Assembly (NCBI RefSeq): GCF_918797505.1
Contig: NC_092800.1
Span: 8,272,631-8,336,630, forward strand
Source: Bemisia tabaci
Taxonomy: Eukaryota > Arthropoda > Insecta > Hemiptera > Aleyrodidae
Direction of reading: 5' to 3'
DNA length: 64,000 bases
Numbering within the stretch: position 1 is the stretch's first letter; each line of letters begins with the position of its first letter. The notes beneath the pieces are model-generated. The model saw only the letters and a list, made by a program, of their open reading frames with translations, did not search any database and was not told the DNA's origin. The translations under genes and the position numbers were made by a program. Shown here in pieces: positions 31,671 through 42,512 of this stretch.

Positions 31671-34151
31671 TGCAATCGTGTAGGCCTGGTGTCATATGAT
31701 GACATCTTTGTAAGTCTTTTCTGTGATTCCACGACCAGAGGAACCATATTCGACAGTGGCGAGGTGTGAATAATTGGCTACATAGTAAATATTTAATGTT
31801 TCGCGGGGAACGTAAAGTAATAATTGAAAAGTAAAAATTCAGTTTTCGTAGGAGTCAGTAGTGACGTAAAGTTTAAACTTTTCGCTATGACGTGGATGCG
31901 ATAAATTTAGTTTAGCAGACTTTGCTCCAGATAATTCTACTGTTTCCATCTGCTTGCGCAGATTATATAATTGCTTTCTGCCTTCTGCGCAGCTTATGAA
32001 ACAATTATAATAAGTATTAATAGGACTTACCAAAATCATGCAGAGTGGTGCATCTTTGCGTTAAACTGAGCCTTTTCCCGATTACTTGTTAGGTCCATCT
32101 AACTCCTGGCGCTGAAATACCAAGGCGCGTGATACAACTATTTTAACCTCAGGGTAGCTCAAATTGCATACGCCCTCCAATGAAGGCACACTCGATTTTC
32201 TGCACGAATTTTTCACAGTATTGATTCCAATAGTAATATCGAATCCAAGAACTTGACTTCCGTGCGGTTGTTAGCGTTTTTAGTAATTGTCAACTAATGA
32301 AACGCGATCTTTAAGTACCTGGCCTAACTGACACATTCAACTTTCTGAATTTGTACCTTTCGCTTTTCTTCAAACATCACATGTCTGGTACCAAATACAA
32401 CCCTATACAGATGCAGCGGCGACTGTTAGCGCCACCGCTTGATCCGAGGTTGCCAAATCTTTCACAAATTGTGAATTTCCTGAGAATATTCCATGAACTT
32501 TTCGAATTTTGGCTGAAAGCGACAACGTGGGCACTCGGGCGGCCGCAAAGCTCGGCGCAAGGCGCTAACCGCTGGCCTCTTCTGCTTGGGCGAGATAAAT
32601 TAGATTTTCAAACGGAACTAATTCCTCCTGCTCCTGAAATCCTCCCGTTCTCAGACATTTTGACAGAGGCCACGGCCGCGGCCAAGCGTTTGTCTAGCCC
32701 GGGATTCTACTCCCTTCTGGCCGTATTGCCGGGCCGTCAAGGAAAGGGCCAGATTCGTCGTTTCCAGACGAGAAGACTGTAACTACTTGTAAAAGCTACA
32801 GAAATTTCCACCTGTAAATTGCGTTTTCACTGAGAAACTGTTGAAAATCTCAGACTGAAAACTTCACTGGATTTTCTCTGATTCAGGGAGATGGTTCTAT
32901 CTCGGACCCATTTTACCTTGCACATTACATGGCCACAACGATTCCTAGCAAACATTGATGGAATTGAATGAATGAGGGGCTTGAAGGACAAGGCGCAGAA
33001 GTGCAGTTTTTGAAACAATCCAGATTTTAATGAATTTGAGTAAAACTAGTCTTAATACATATTCTATGAAAAAGTTGTGCCCAAATTCCAATTTTTAAGC
33101 ATCAGAAAGTGAGTATGGACTTTCTTTCCTGCCATAAAGATACATGCGATTTCGAAACTTTAAACACATATTTCTCGAAATACCAAAAACTGCATTTATG
33201 CGCCATGTCCTCCAAGTCCTCTTTTCTGCTTTTAATTGTATTTTCCGAAGGAATTACACTATTTTTAAATTTGGCTTTTATCATTATTAATGCAGCAGAT
33301 ATGTGAATTTGAAGTTTTTGGCCTCATGAGGTAACTTTACCCAGAGTTTACTACATCTTACTGATTGAGATTTATCAATTTCTAGGGCAGTGACCTCGAG
33401 CTTATAAGTAGGTATATACGCAAAATCAAAACATTTTCGGATGCAAACTGTACAAGCATACTCTCGTAAAAATCTAATTACTTCCGGCAATTTTTCAACC
33501 TTGTATTGAAGTTACGTTTCCAAGTCTGGGAGAGACGGATTTGGACGCTCCGGTGAGTGCGCGATGAAAGGAAAAGTCGCCAAGGACACTGTGAAACCGC
33601 AAAACTTCATCTCTGCGATGAGAGTGAACTTGACTTTCGTTGGAGTTACTCTTCCGTGAGTCTGGGCACTTAAGTCACAGAGACTGGCGCTCGGGTTGGC
33701 CTTGATGGTCAGCTCCTTTGAGTGTAGCTCCTATTTTTAAATCTGACGAGTTTGGTTCGAAGTCTAACATGGTAGGTTACTTACTTAAAATAAGTGAGTG
33801 AATATTAGGTATGTCGGGTGGCAAACTTCAAGCAGCCATAACTCGTCGGCGGCTGAGATAACCGTTGCCAACGAATCGTCAATTCTTGGTGGATGTTGAC
33901 CAAAATGCTAAGCCGCGCTGCGTACCTCCATTACAATGTTTCCAAATTTCCGTTCCTATTTTATTTTTTAGAAAGATCGCAAGCGAACTTTAGAGCTTGC
34001 AGTCTATACTGTATGTTCTGCTAACAAAAAAGAAATATCACGGAAGTTTTCAAGAGGACAGGCACAGTCTCTAGATTCCCAAAGAAATGTAAGGTACGAC
34101 AGGGTGTTTGCAACGTCGCGGATATAGATATGGTTCCGCACTTTGGCAGTA
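31671..34151. other. Long stretch without a convincing gene
   Basis: A 143-codon frame (32351-32782) crosses a GC-rich island (32480-32780); no domain was recognised and its first part contains a repeat-like TTGCCAAATCTTTCAC, so it is not called. CAGTGGCGAGGTGTGAAT at 31756 is a family D end remnant. 32150-32190 matches the 4452 block. 33930-34125 resembles family H interior. Confidence 0.4.
33930..34125 (+). mobile_element. Diverged family H remnant
   Basis: TTCCTATTTTATTTTTTAGA, AATATCACGGAAGTTTTCAA and GACAGGGTGTTTGCAACGTC line up in order with the interior and right side of the 31414 element. Ends are not preserved. Confidence 0.45.
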
Positions 34152-34273
34152 GGACGTATTTCTGCCAAACGGAACTATGTGCATTTAGACATGAGCCCTG
34201 AGGCCCATAAGAATACATGCATTACATGGCTCACGTCATAATACACATGGGTCCGTTTGACAGAAATACGTCC
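34152..34273. mobile_element. MITE, family C
   Basis: 122 bp, almost fully palindromic: GGACGTATTTCTGCCAAACG at the left pairs with inverted CGTTTGACAGAAATACGTCC at the right (on plus it reads CCGTTTGACAGAAATACG then TCC). The core carries ATGAGCCCTGAGGCCCATAA and GGCTCACGTCATAAT. Flanks AGTA and AATT do not match. Confidence 0.85.
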
Positions 34274-34396
34274 AATTGATATACTGCATCCCAATATTTG
34301 CCGCATCCGTTGACCATCATTTTCTCTGTAAATGAAATGGATTACATTTTGCAGTAAGGAGCCACCATCTCTGGCTCTCCCATTAAAGCACATATC

Positions 34397-34459
34397 TGCA
34401 TAGGGAAACCAATGACACATATGTTGTTTCTAAAATGGGTCAGAAGTAGTGGTTCCTTA
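34397..34459. repeat. Dispersed repeat fragment
   Basis: AGGGAAACCAATGACACATA and TTTCTAAAATGGGTCAGAA; counterpart of 16310-16370. Confidence 0.6.
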
Positions 34460-34535
34460 ATGCAAAATGTATAATCAAAATATGACCGTCAAATTTGGAA
34501 TTCCGCTATTGAGCCTTGTGTTATCCAGTATCGAG

Positions 34536-34766
34536 CACTGGAAAAAAAACACATTGGATCTAGAGTCCAGACTCTTGAAAACATTGACAAGAAAAAATAC
34601 TCTTGATTCAATCGGATGTTTGCTTTAATCAAAACAAAATCCGCTTAAATTAAGAGGCTTGGTTCTTGATTTAAGCTAGATTCTGATTGAATCAAGAGTA
34701 CTTTTTCTTGTCGATGTTTTTAAGAGTCTGGACTCTAGATTCAATGTGTTTTTTTTTTTTACAGTG
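34536..34766 (-). mobile_element. MITE, family A, copy e
   Basis: 231 bp, CACTGGAAAA to TTTTACAGTG (one terminal base changed). The central spacer reads AAATTAAGAGGCTTGG, inverted relative to copies a-d and g, so it is inserted in the opposite orientation. Flanks GAG and CAT show no duplication. Confidence 0.9.
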
Positions 34767-35220
34767 CATGGCTCAAAATTTCCTCTCCGCAAGACAACGA
34801 TGGACACGCATGATTACAAAGTGACCTCCGAGTAGCCATCGGCCCGGCCGATTCCTCATCGGAATAATTCGTTTGTCACTGAACTCGTAAAACCGTGGCG
34901 GTGGAAAACAAACATGTTGCCCGGCGTTGATTGAAACTCGAAAAAAGCCCGCGGCCACGGTCGCTTTTGGTTTTCATCCGGGGCCGGCACCGGTACCGCA
35001 CGGAGCCGGAGCCAGGAAATACGGGCGTAAAATATTACCCATCCGATTGGAATTAAAAAAGAAAATACCTCCGAGGCCCATCCGAAGAGCGCCGCGGCTC
35101 AACGTTGGAGGAATCGGGATCTTGGTCGGGTTTTTTTTTGAGGTTCTAATGCCGGCCGCCACCACAGTTGAACAAATTTCCTCTACTGTCTACAGTGAAA
35201 GGGACCTTCGTCTACAATGA
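34767..35220. other. GC-rich unique island
   Basis: 34830-35165 is CpG-rich and open on both strands (97 codons plus, 63 codons minus), with proline/arginine-rich peptides and no recognised domain. Confidence 0.4.
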
Positions 35221-35395
35221 AGATGTTAGAAGTGCGAGGAATTTGCGATTTGACTATTGATTCTCAGGTAAACTTAAGAGCTTTTTTTGAGGTTGGGAGT
35301 TGATTTCAGAGAGAACCAGTGGCACCATCGTATTTCTCATGAGCTTTCACATAAGAATCAACAGCCAAATCACAAATTCTTCACACATGCAACAT
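35221..35395. mobile_element. Foldback repeat, GCGAGGAATTTGCGATTTGA type
   Basis: GATGTTAGAAGTGCGAGGAA then TTTGCGATTTGACTATTGAT pairs with inverted AATCAACAGCCAAATCACAA and CACATGCAACATCT. The interior AGCTTTTTTTGAGGTTGGGA and CCAGTGGCACCAT recurs at 47541-47595. Confidence 0.75.
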
Positions 35396-35517
35396 CTCCA
35401 TTCTCAAAATTGAGACATTAGTCTGTTGCAAACTTTCGGTAGAAAATTGATTTAATCTTTACAATTTAAATGAGAAATTTGCACATTTTTGGGCTCGAGC
35501 TTTCCACATCAAAAAGT

Positions 35518-35757
35518 GGACCGCATTTAGCAAAAAAGGAACTAAGCCAAATCAGCTATTGCCAAATTTAACTGAGCAATTTAATTTTTTACACTGAGCA
35601 GATTTTTGTGGAAATTTAAGGTATTTGCTTCGTACTCAGAAAGTTCACTGAAATTTGTCAAAAAATCTGCACAACGCTTTGATGTAAAAAATTAAATTGC
35701 CCAACTAAAGTTGGCAATAGCTGATGTGGCTTGGTTCCTCTCTGCGTAACGTGGTCC
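35518..35757. mobile_element. MITE, family B
   Basis: GGACCGCATTTAGC to the inverted partner ending GTAACGTGGTCC, 240 bp. Inner arms: AAGGAACTAAGCC, ATCAGCTATTGCCAAATTTA and inverted partners. Flanks AAGT/TAGT only partly agree. Confidence 0.85.
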
Positions 35758-35824
35758 TAGTATAATTTGACGGTGACGGACCCCTACTAAAAACTACCGT
35801 ATGGTGATGTAGTAAAACTGTAGT

Positions 35825-36185
35825 GCCTTCATGAGGAGCGTATGGACATGTCAGTAATTTTAGCAGCTAAGGTCATGGAGCTTTTAGGGCCGAAAAGGGC
35901 AGCCTATGAACCTATGAACACAAATTATTCAGAATAATTTATCATTGCAATTTGCACGACCCGCTGTTTTTATTTGACTCAGTTTTTGCATCAACTTATT
36001 CATTTTTGCAATAGGGTGCTCTTTTATATACACTCTCGGCCATTTCGGTATGACATTGGAATCTAAAGATTGGTAGTGGCATTTTTCCGGTATTTTTCGT
36101 GTAGGAAGGTTAGCTGCCCTTTTGGACCCAAAGAACTCCATGTTTTGACATGTCCCTACCATACTCTTCCCATGAAGATGCTCCA
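35825..36185. mobile_element. Probable foldback MITE
   Basis: Left CTTCATGAGGAGCGTATGG, GGACATGTC, CATGGAGCTTTT and GAAAAGGGCAGC pair with inverted right-side GCTGCCCTTTTGGACCC, CTCCATG, GACATGTCC and CATGAAG. The segment ATTGGAATCTAAAGATTGG inside it resembles the outer element at 48219. Confidence 0.55.
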
Positions 36186-38185
36186 CTGAGAGACAAATGC
36201 TGTACTGTTGTTAAGTTTTCTTGAGAATATCAACAGCTTTCTCCGAAAATTGAGTAAATAACAATTCCATTAATCTAAAACTTCCTACAGTTTGGAGATG
36301 GCCCTCACCAAAACCCGATCTCTTCAATCTGAATGAATTCTGAGCCCAAATCTAGAGCACAGCGATGTCATATAGGTATAAAAAGATCGAAATCTTCCAT
36401 AAACATAACGAGAAATTCGAGCACATTTTTGAATAATGGCAAAGCGGCCGTGAGGATAGTTTAGGGCTAAAAAACGTCACCGTAATTTTTTAAGAGCCCG
36501 CGCCGCTCCAGATGCGCTCCATTCTACGAAATCCCCCGGTTGATTTATGCATTTTTGATCGTAATTTGAGAGGATTAAACTGTAGAAGGCGAGTTGTTTC
36601 TGCCCCGCGTAATTGTTCGATGCGTTCTTGACCCCAGGCTGACGTAGAGTAATGTGTGAGGACGACAGGAAGTGCAGATACCGGGTGCGCTGCCAAATCG
36701 CGACGCTAGCGCTGCGCTGCGGATTATTCGTGAACGTGAAAAGTAATTTGATTGCATTTTATTTGATACGTTTGGCACCTCAAGCTTGTTCGGTAATGTT
36801 TGCGTGGGTTTTTGGTTAGATTAACAGCGGCTAACGTTATAATATTACTTTGTAAAGGAACCTCCTGGTCACTTTTGGAGTTCAGGTACGAGGCATTTAA
36901 TTGATGTAACGCCATGTATCATGAGATATGATCTAAAACCTATGGCGCTGAAAGAGCGATTCGATAAATTCTGCTGATGAAAATAGTTTTTCTGTAATTT
37001 TTTTTTTTATTATTATTTAAGTTTTCGGTTAAGTCCAACATCAAACAACAGAAGGTGACATGGGCTGTTCAATGAAGACAATTAAATTCCTAGTCCGAGA
37101 TACGCTGACTCCTATTTCGGAGTAATTTCGAACCATGTAAGCTTACATGTGGACATACTTGAAGATCTGTAAGGATCATCAAAACACAGTTGCAATAAAA
37201 TTTGTTAAAAAATCTGTTATTTACAACTTAACGTGTTTACATTCATCATGTGTAAATTCCTCGTAAAGAGACACCAACGGAATCTGACAATCTAGCAATA
37301 CTGCGTTGAAAGTTTTGAGGTATCCGTGTGTATCTCGGATGATGTTTTATGCTTACCAGGGTGACGACTTGTAGAATTAGGAATGGGATCTTCTAACTCG
37401 AGTTATCTTGTAAATCGGATGATTTATTATTACATTGAGTGGCAACGATGCTACATGCTCAGTTGCCAACTTTGACAAAAAACGCTCCTTTAATCTGTTC
37501 TTCCATTGAGAAAAATAAATGGTTTCTCCACAATTGCCTGGCTACACTATCTGTACAAGATTGCCGGAAAGGGAAGTTTGCACTTTTTTGTTGCAGCAAT
37601 TTGCATCAAAGATACTAGGAGAGACACTAATACATTCCTATGATCGACCGTATCATAAGTTGATTTTAAGTGTTGCAAACAACGTGCCGCTGAGCTTAAT
37701 AAATTATAGAGAGTTTTTCGATATTATTAGTGTCTTAGAAGATAGCGGATTTCTTTTAGGGAGCGTTAAAAACAATTTTAAAATGATTCGATAGAGGATC
37801 GGTGATCAATTGATCATTTTTGAATTTGAAGACTGTTTTAAAAAAATCTCTAATATTTATACTCGCTGTATTGCGTTAGGTATCCGGACACAAAATTTGA
37901 CCAAGAGGCACCCTTGGATAATACCTCCGTTCATGCGTCTCGTGTAACTATCGCAACCAGTTCCTGTCTTTCGATTTTCGATATTCACTCGGGAAGTGTG
38001 CCTTCTGAGTCGATTCGAAGTGTCTTTTGGTAGGATTTTGTGCACTAATACCCAATGTATTACAGCGTAACATACACATCGGATATTTTGGAAAACTGCC
38101 CTACAATCCAGAGAGTATTATTTGATCTATAGACTTTTGAATCGCTCTCAAATGTACTGAAGATCCACCTCAAACACAATATCGA
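36186..38185. other. Long mostly AT-rich stretch
   Basis: Balanced patch at 36480-36720, otherwise AT-rich and free of recognised repeats. It contains one slightly protein-like frame (37519-37794), listed separately. Confidence 0.4.
37519..37794 (+). CDS. Doubtful hypothetical open frame, 91 codons
   Basis: A complete ATG-to-TAG frame in otherwise AT-rich DNA, outside any repeat I recognise. The peptide mixes hydrophobic and charged residues (CTFLLQQFASKILGE near residue 22, EFFDIISVLEDSGF near residue 66) rather than being low-complexity, so it is slightly more protein-like than other frames here. I recognise no family, and frames this long are expected by chance in 64 kb. It could be an exon, a decayed fragment, or nothing. 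Confidence 0.15.
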   Translation: MVSPQLPGYTICTRLPEREVCTFLLQQFASKILGETLIHSYDRPYHKLILSVANNVPLSLINYREFFDIISVLEDSGFLLGSVKNNFKMIR

Positions 38186-38340
38186 TGGCTAATAAGCAAG
38201 ACCACGTATGTTCGTTTCCGACGTTGCAGACTTCCTGTCATACTTTATTTTCTCTTTGGAAAACTAGTAAACGTAAATTCCTGAAAATCTCCTTGATTTT
38301 TCTTCTCTGTTAACGAAATATTCTGTACACATCCCCAGCT
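38186..38340 (-). mobile_element. Diverged family H remnant
   Basis: ACCACGTATGTTCGTTTCCG, ACGTTGCAGACTTCCTGTCA and TACTTTATTTTCTC follow the reverse complement of the right half of the 31414 element in order. The outer terminus and the opposite end are missing. Confidence 0.6.
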
Positions 38341-38408
38341 TTAAAATTGGCCTGTTTCTCTTCGGAACACTAAAATAGGAGCGGAGATTTTGAAATATCG
38401 CATACATG

Positions 38409-38827
38409 CATTGAAAAAACAATATGCTGTTTTAGCACTTAGGATGTCAAAAAGGATGTGTCTGGTGATCCCAATATTCTTCTTTTAAGGTCCTCACAGT
38501 TAACTTCACATCCTGAGAGTGCAAATTCAACTACATGGGTAATCATGGCAGCATCTTAGGATCACCAGACGCATTTCTGACACACTGAAAAAATGTATGC
38601 TGTTTTAGCACCTAGGATGTCAAAAATGTGTCTAGTGATCCTAATATGCTACCTTGATTGTCCACGCAGTTGAATTTGCATTCGCAGGATGTAAAGTTAA
38701 CTGCGGGGGCAGTAAAGGCAGCATCTTGGAATCATCAGACACATTTTTGACATAATAGGTGCTAAAACAGCATATTATTTTTTTCAGTGCATCCTAGGTG
38801 CTAAAATAGCATACAAATTTTTCATTG
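38409..38827. mobile_element. Outer MITE of a self-nested pair
   Basis: CATTGAAAAAACAATATGCT with GTTTTAGCACTTAGGATGTC at the left and, at the right, CATCCTAGGTGCTAAAATAG with GCATACAAATTTTTCATTG. Its right terminal part is split off by the inner copy of the same family (38583-38789). Confidence 0.85.
38583..38789. mobile_element. Inner MITE, same family, CA duplication
   Basis: 207 bp from CACTGAAAAAATGTATGCTG to the inverted CAGCATATTATTTTTTTCAG + TG. CA flanks both sides (38581-38582, 38790-38791). Removing the element and one CA rejoins TTTCTGACATCCTAGGTG of the outer copy. CACTG ends and 2-bp TSD match the family A type. Confidence 0.9.
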
Positions 38828-39320
38828 TGGTTCCGGACTTCGGCAATCGATATGCTAGCAAAAAAATTTTCCACGAACTAAACGAGACCCTCTCTTCTTG
38901 TACTGTAACTGCGACGTTCTCTGAATCCTTATTTTCCCTCCTTTGGCTCTTTCGATGAAGTTTTTCTCCGGGGCCTGGCAACAGGGGCGAAATTGTGGAG
39001 TTTGTGATGAGATAATGATTGGAACAGTGGTCATTCCATTCCAACGTAATTGAGCCTGGCCTGGTGGCATGGTGGGCATCGCGGTATGATGGTCGGGTGG
39101 ATGGTGTTGTTCGAGGCACAACGATCAACGTTAGCACGCTATCCCGTCTAGACTGGGCAATAGGGATACATATCTCCTGCTTTCATCTCCAGCTATTATC
39201 GAATTCCCACTTGTTTATTTTCCGCGACTCGAGTGTGGTGCTTTTTTGACAAAAAGACAGAAAACATACGATCAAACAGAGGAGGCTTGAAAACAAGTGA
39301 ATGAAAAAGTATATGCATAT
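38828..39320. other. Unique sequence
   Basis: Balanced composition; frames of 88 and 117 codons on minus (38855-39121, 38784-39137) overlap in different frames and show no domain. Confidence 0.4.
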
Positions 39321-39551
39321 GGACCGAGTTCATCAGAGAGGAACCAACCCACATTAAGTTGAAACTGAGAAAAAGAGGTTTGAGGTTTTATTCCTCCATG
39401 AGACTCAATGTAGAGAATAAACTTTATACTCTTTTAAAAACTAATTTTTTTTCGACTTTTCGAAAGAATATACGACTGGAGGAACTCAAAAACATCATAA
39501 ACTCAATTTTTCCGAAAATGAGGGTTGGTTCCTTTCTGATAAACTCGGTCC
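39321..39551. mobile_element. MITE, family J
   Basis: GGACCGAGTTCATCAGAGAG then GAACCAACCC at the left; the right end is the inverted partner, reading GGTTGGTTCCTTTCTGATAA then ACTCGGTCC. 231 bp. The 65-codon frame inside is a shadow. A left-end fragment recurs at 63091. Confidence 0.85.
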
Positions 39552-39718
39552 CATAAGAGTAAAAAGTAGAGTAGGTACCTTTTTAACAGAGAGAGTAGTG
39601 ATTGCTGGATCCATTTTTGATAGGCCTAGCCATTTTAGGTTAAAGTACAAAGCTATTACACATGAGCATTTTTCAAATCTCACAAAGTAGGTACGCTTGG
39701 TTTGCTTGATGCACCATC

Positions 39719-40140
39719 CAGTGGCGTAGCGTGCTTTGCGATTCAACTGATCTGCCATTTAAACCTATGGAAAAGGATCGGCAAACAGTGTGTTCGCAAC
39801 GAACATCAAAAGAGTCGATCTTTCATCATACCATCAAATGGGGAAATCGTCACTTTCCGGGCAAAGTATCACAAGCGCCATGCGACGTTTAAAAATTTCC
39901 GCCGCCATTTTATTTCTTCACAGAGAAATTCTTCAACGAAGCTGTCCGAAAATTTAACTGAATTTTCTTTGTGCTGCAGATGATATTCAGTGAAATTCTG
40001 AAACTGACTCAACTAAGAATTTCGCTGTAAAAAAATAAAATGCCGGCGGAAATTTTTGAACGTAGCATGGCGCTTGTGATACTTTGCCCGGAAGGTGACG
40101 AAATATCGATGTTCGATCGATCATTCACGCCTCGCCACTG
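39719..40140 (+). mobile_element. hAT-like MITE, family D, interrupted
   Basis: CAGTGGCGTAGCGTGCTTTG at the left and CACGCCTCGCCACTG at the right give the family D termini. The body follows the 24140 copy up to GGGGAAAT, where a 253-bp foldback is inserted, then continues ATCGATGTTCGATCGATC. Confidence 0.9.
39848..40100. mobile_element. Foldback MITE inserted in family D
   Basis: 253 bp. Left CGTCACTTTCCGGGCAAAGT then ATCACAAGCGCCATG; right arm is the inverted equivalent (AAGCGCC... to GTGACG) with few mismatches over about 65 bp. AAAT occurs at 39844-39847 and 40101-40104. The uninterrupted family sequence GAAATATCGAT confirms the boundary and a 4-bp TSD. Confidence 0.9.
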
Positions 40141-40344
40141 GAGGGACAGACAAAGCATTCATGCCTGTTTGTGGGAAAAACTCCCTAATTTGATTCGATG
40201 CATGAGCAAGGATGCTCCTTCAAATTGACTCAATGACGGTTCCCAAAACTTAATACTGTGTTTTTCCACTGAAAGTGATCATATAGTGAAAATCGCAAAA
40301 CACACAGACCTGACCTACTCTGTCGTGCTAAGGGAAGACGATAA

Positions 40345-40678
40345 TATCGATAATAGACGATTCTTCACCTTAACTTTAAATGGATCGCGTTAAACAGAAA
40401 GGAACCAAGCCACATCAGCTATCGCCAAATTTAATCGGGCAATTTAATTTTTTACATGAAAACGGTTGTGCGGATTTTTGTACAAATTTCTATGAATTTC
40501 CTCCATAATACAAAGCAAATACCATAAAATTTTCAAAAAAATTCGCACAAACGTTCTCTCGTAAAAGATCGAATTCCCTCGTTAAATTTGGTAATAGCTG
40601 ATGTGGCTTGGTTCCTTTCTGTTTAACGCGGTCCAAATGAGGAAATATCGATAATCGATCATTCACACTTCACCATTG
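40345..40678 (-). mobile_element. hAT-like MITE, family D, second interrupted copy
   Basis: Only part of family D remains (AATATCGATAATAGACGATT on the left, GAGGAAATATCGATAATCGA then CATTCACACTTCACCATTG on the right), with a family B element between. The left portion is rearranged relative to the consensus, so orientation is uncertain. Confidence 0.7.
40382..40634. mobile_element. MITE, family B, inserted in family D
   Basis: GGATCGCGTTAAACAGAAAG to the inverted CTTTCTGTTTAACGCGGTCC, 253 bp. AAAT at 40378-40381 and 40635-40638. The empty family D sequence reads CTTCAAATGAGGAAAT, so the duplication is AAAT (4 bp). Confidence 0.95.
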
Positions 40679-40679
40679 C

Positions 40680-41140
40680 CTCCATCTCTCCTTTTTTCAT
40701 CGAATCTTTTTGTCCACATCATTCAATACGGCCCATTTTCCCAAGCGATCTACCAGCCTCTATCGCCTAGCGTTCGGTCCGGCTGATGCGCTCCCTAAGG
40801 CGACTAGACAAGCGTATGGCAGGTTGCATGCTGGATCCGGCTAGTCGTGCACAGTCCGAGGCTCGAACCTGCTCTCCGGCGGTACCCCAGCCGCGATCTG
40901 CCAAATTGCACCCGCAACCCCCGTTTTACCCCTATCGGATTGAGGGATATTCAAATATCTGGCAACCTCGCGCATATGGTTTTCGCGCTGGCGATTTTAC
41001 CGGCAGTCATTCCTTAAGAACAGCTTAAGTACAACGGATAATCACACCAAATATGTGGTTTTTCAGCCGGGTGTAGGGCAGCAGGTGCGCTACACATCGG
41101 AGGACTGGCAGAATTATCGTTTGATTTTTGCTCAGACCTC
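40680..41140. other. Unique GC-rich island
   Basis: 40760-41030 is CpG-rich. On the minus strand GCAGGTTCGAGCCTC (about 40858-40872) is a good RNA polymerase III B-box match, but I see no convincing tRNA fold or A box, so no tRNA is called. Confidence 0.4.
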
Positions 41141-41392
41141 TGCCGTGCTAGGTAAGAAGATCATGTGAACATTCAGGCGTTGCCAAATTTCGCATGATTA
41201 TAACTTTATTTTTGTTGAATTTTATGAATTTTTTTCCTTTGAAGTTTTCATGAATACTAGAGTAAATATCGGTCAATATTCTAAAAACAAGTCAAAAATT
41301 AATGATCAGAAATTCTCCAGAAATTCTATGTTTTATCAGAAAAGACTTGGCAACCTTTGAACGTGTGTATGGCGTTTTTTTCCTAGCACGAT
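41141..41392. mobile_element. MITE, family E
   Basis: Left TGCCGTGCTAGGTAAGAAGA, TGTGAACATTCAGGCGTTGC; right inverted TTGGCAACCTTTGAACGTGT, TTTTTTTCCTAGCACG. About 250 bp. Confidence 0.8.
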
Positions 41393-41435
41393 AGAACACC
41401 ATACTGGACCTTGCGTATGGAGCTTACCTTTACTT

Positions 41436-41577
41436 CGCGATATGGACGTATTTTTGCTGAAATGAACTATGTAAACATGCATTAGATCAAAAGGCACTAT
41501 GAGTATAAGGCTCGCCTGCTTCATACGTCCTTTTGATTTTATTCATTTTCTCATAAGTTCTTTTAGCATAACGTCGT
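41436..41577. mobile_element. MITE related to family C
   Basis: GGACGTATTTTTGCTGAAAT and GAACTATG on the left pair loosely with inverted ATAAGTTCTTTTAGCATAAC and GTCGTCC on the right. Diverged relatives lie near 28325 and 62770. Confidence 0.55.
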
Positions 41578-41607
41578 CCAGGCTACGTGCTTACGGCCTC
41601 GGCGCGT

Positions 41608-41631
41608 TTCTTCTTCTTCTTCTTCTTCTTC
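41608..41631 (+). repeat. (TTC)n microsatellite
   Basis: About eight TTC units. Confidence 0.9.
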
Positions 41632-42088
41632 AAAGTCGCGCAGAGCCCGCACCGAGAGATCAAGACATCAATGCCCCCCATATTCGATCCGACCCCCCTT
41701 TTTTTCTCTGCCTGTTGGCTGTAGACGACTTGCACCGATTTTATTCTGCCTGCACGATCGTTTATCACGGCGCATTGGCCGTTCCGATCGGTGAGACACG
41801 GTAGCAATGGAACGAATTATGTCGTAAACTAGAGCTAGCCACCTGCGTACATGATCAACTGGTACTTTGGCAGGGTTCCCGCAATCCCGCGCTCTCTGTC
41901 GGGAGGCTGGCCCGAGAAAGTCTTCTCTGTGGAAAGTGTCACAATATTATGCATGGAAAATGTTCATTTTAATGGAGTAGCGGTGAAAACCGGTCATATC
42001 TATAGTAAGTTTTGAAAGAGGACCAATCGTCGATTCCCTGACGGAGAAACGTAACTCTATTCCAAGGTTACAGAATTGACTCAATATT
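41632..42088. other. Unique sequence
   Basis: No gene; composition balanced to about 41920. Confidence 0.4.
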
Positions 42089-42512
42089 CATTGGGTCAGT
42101 TGCGCTGGTTACAGAATCGTGTTTTGATGTTTGAGTCTTTTGGATTAGCAACATCTGCCCAAACAGCAACTCCCTACGTTCAATATTAACCGGGATATCG
42201 CGCTTTGAAAAATTCGGTTCTGACGTCATCCACCGCGGTGGTGACGCCCTTGGTTTCTTCCACCTTGCTTTCATTTGTCGGGAAGACACACATTTTCACT
42301 GGTTACTCAGTGTGAAACTTGGATGAAAGCAAGGTGGAAAGAACCAAGGGTGTCACTTACCACTACCGCGGTGGATGGCGCAATAAACCGAATTTTTCAA
42401 AGCGTCATATCTTGGTAAATGTTGAATAAAAATAGTTGCTGTTTGGACAGATCTTATTATTTTTAGTTAATCTATAAAGATCAAACATTAGAGCACGACT
42501 CTGGGACCAGGG
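42089..42512. mobile_element. MITE, family F
   Basis: About 424 bp with ~200-bp arms: TTGGGTCAGTTGCGCTGGTT, GACGTCATCCACCGCGGTGG, CCACCTTGCTTTCAT, with inverted partners GATGAAAGCAAGGTGGAAAG, CTACCGCGGTGGATGG, AGTTGCTGTTTGGACAGATC. The right terminus is degenerate after GGGACCAG. Confidence 0.85.

Noticed and set aside
32351..32782. 143-codon frame as a gene
   Set aside because: No domain, partly repeat-like at its start, and its length depends on a GC-rich patch.
40858..40872. tRNA gene on the minus strand
   Set aside because: Only a B-box-like GGTTCGAGCC is present; no acceptor stem or acceptable A box.
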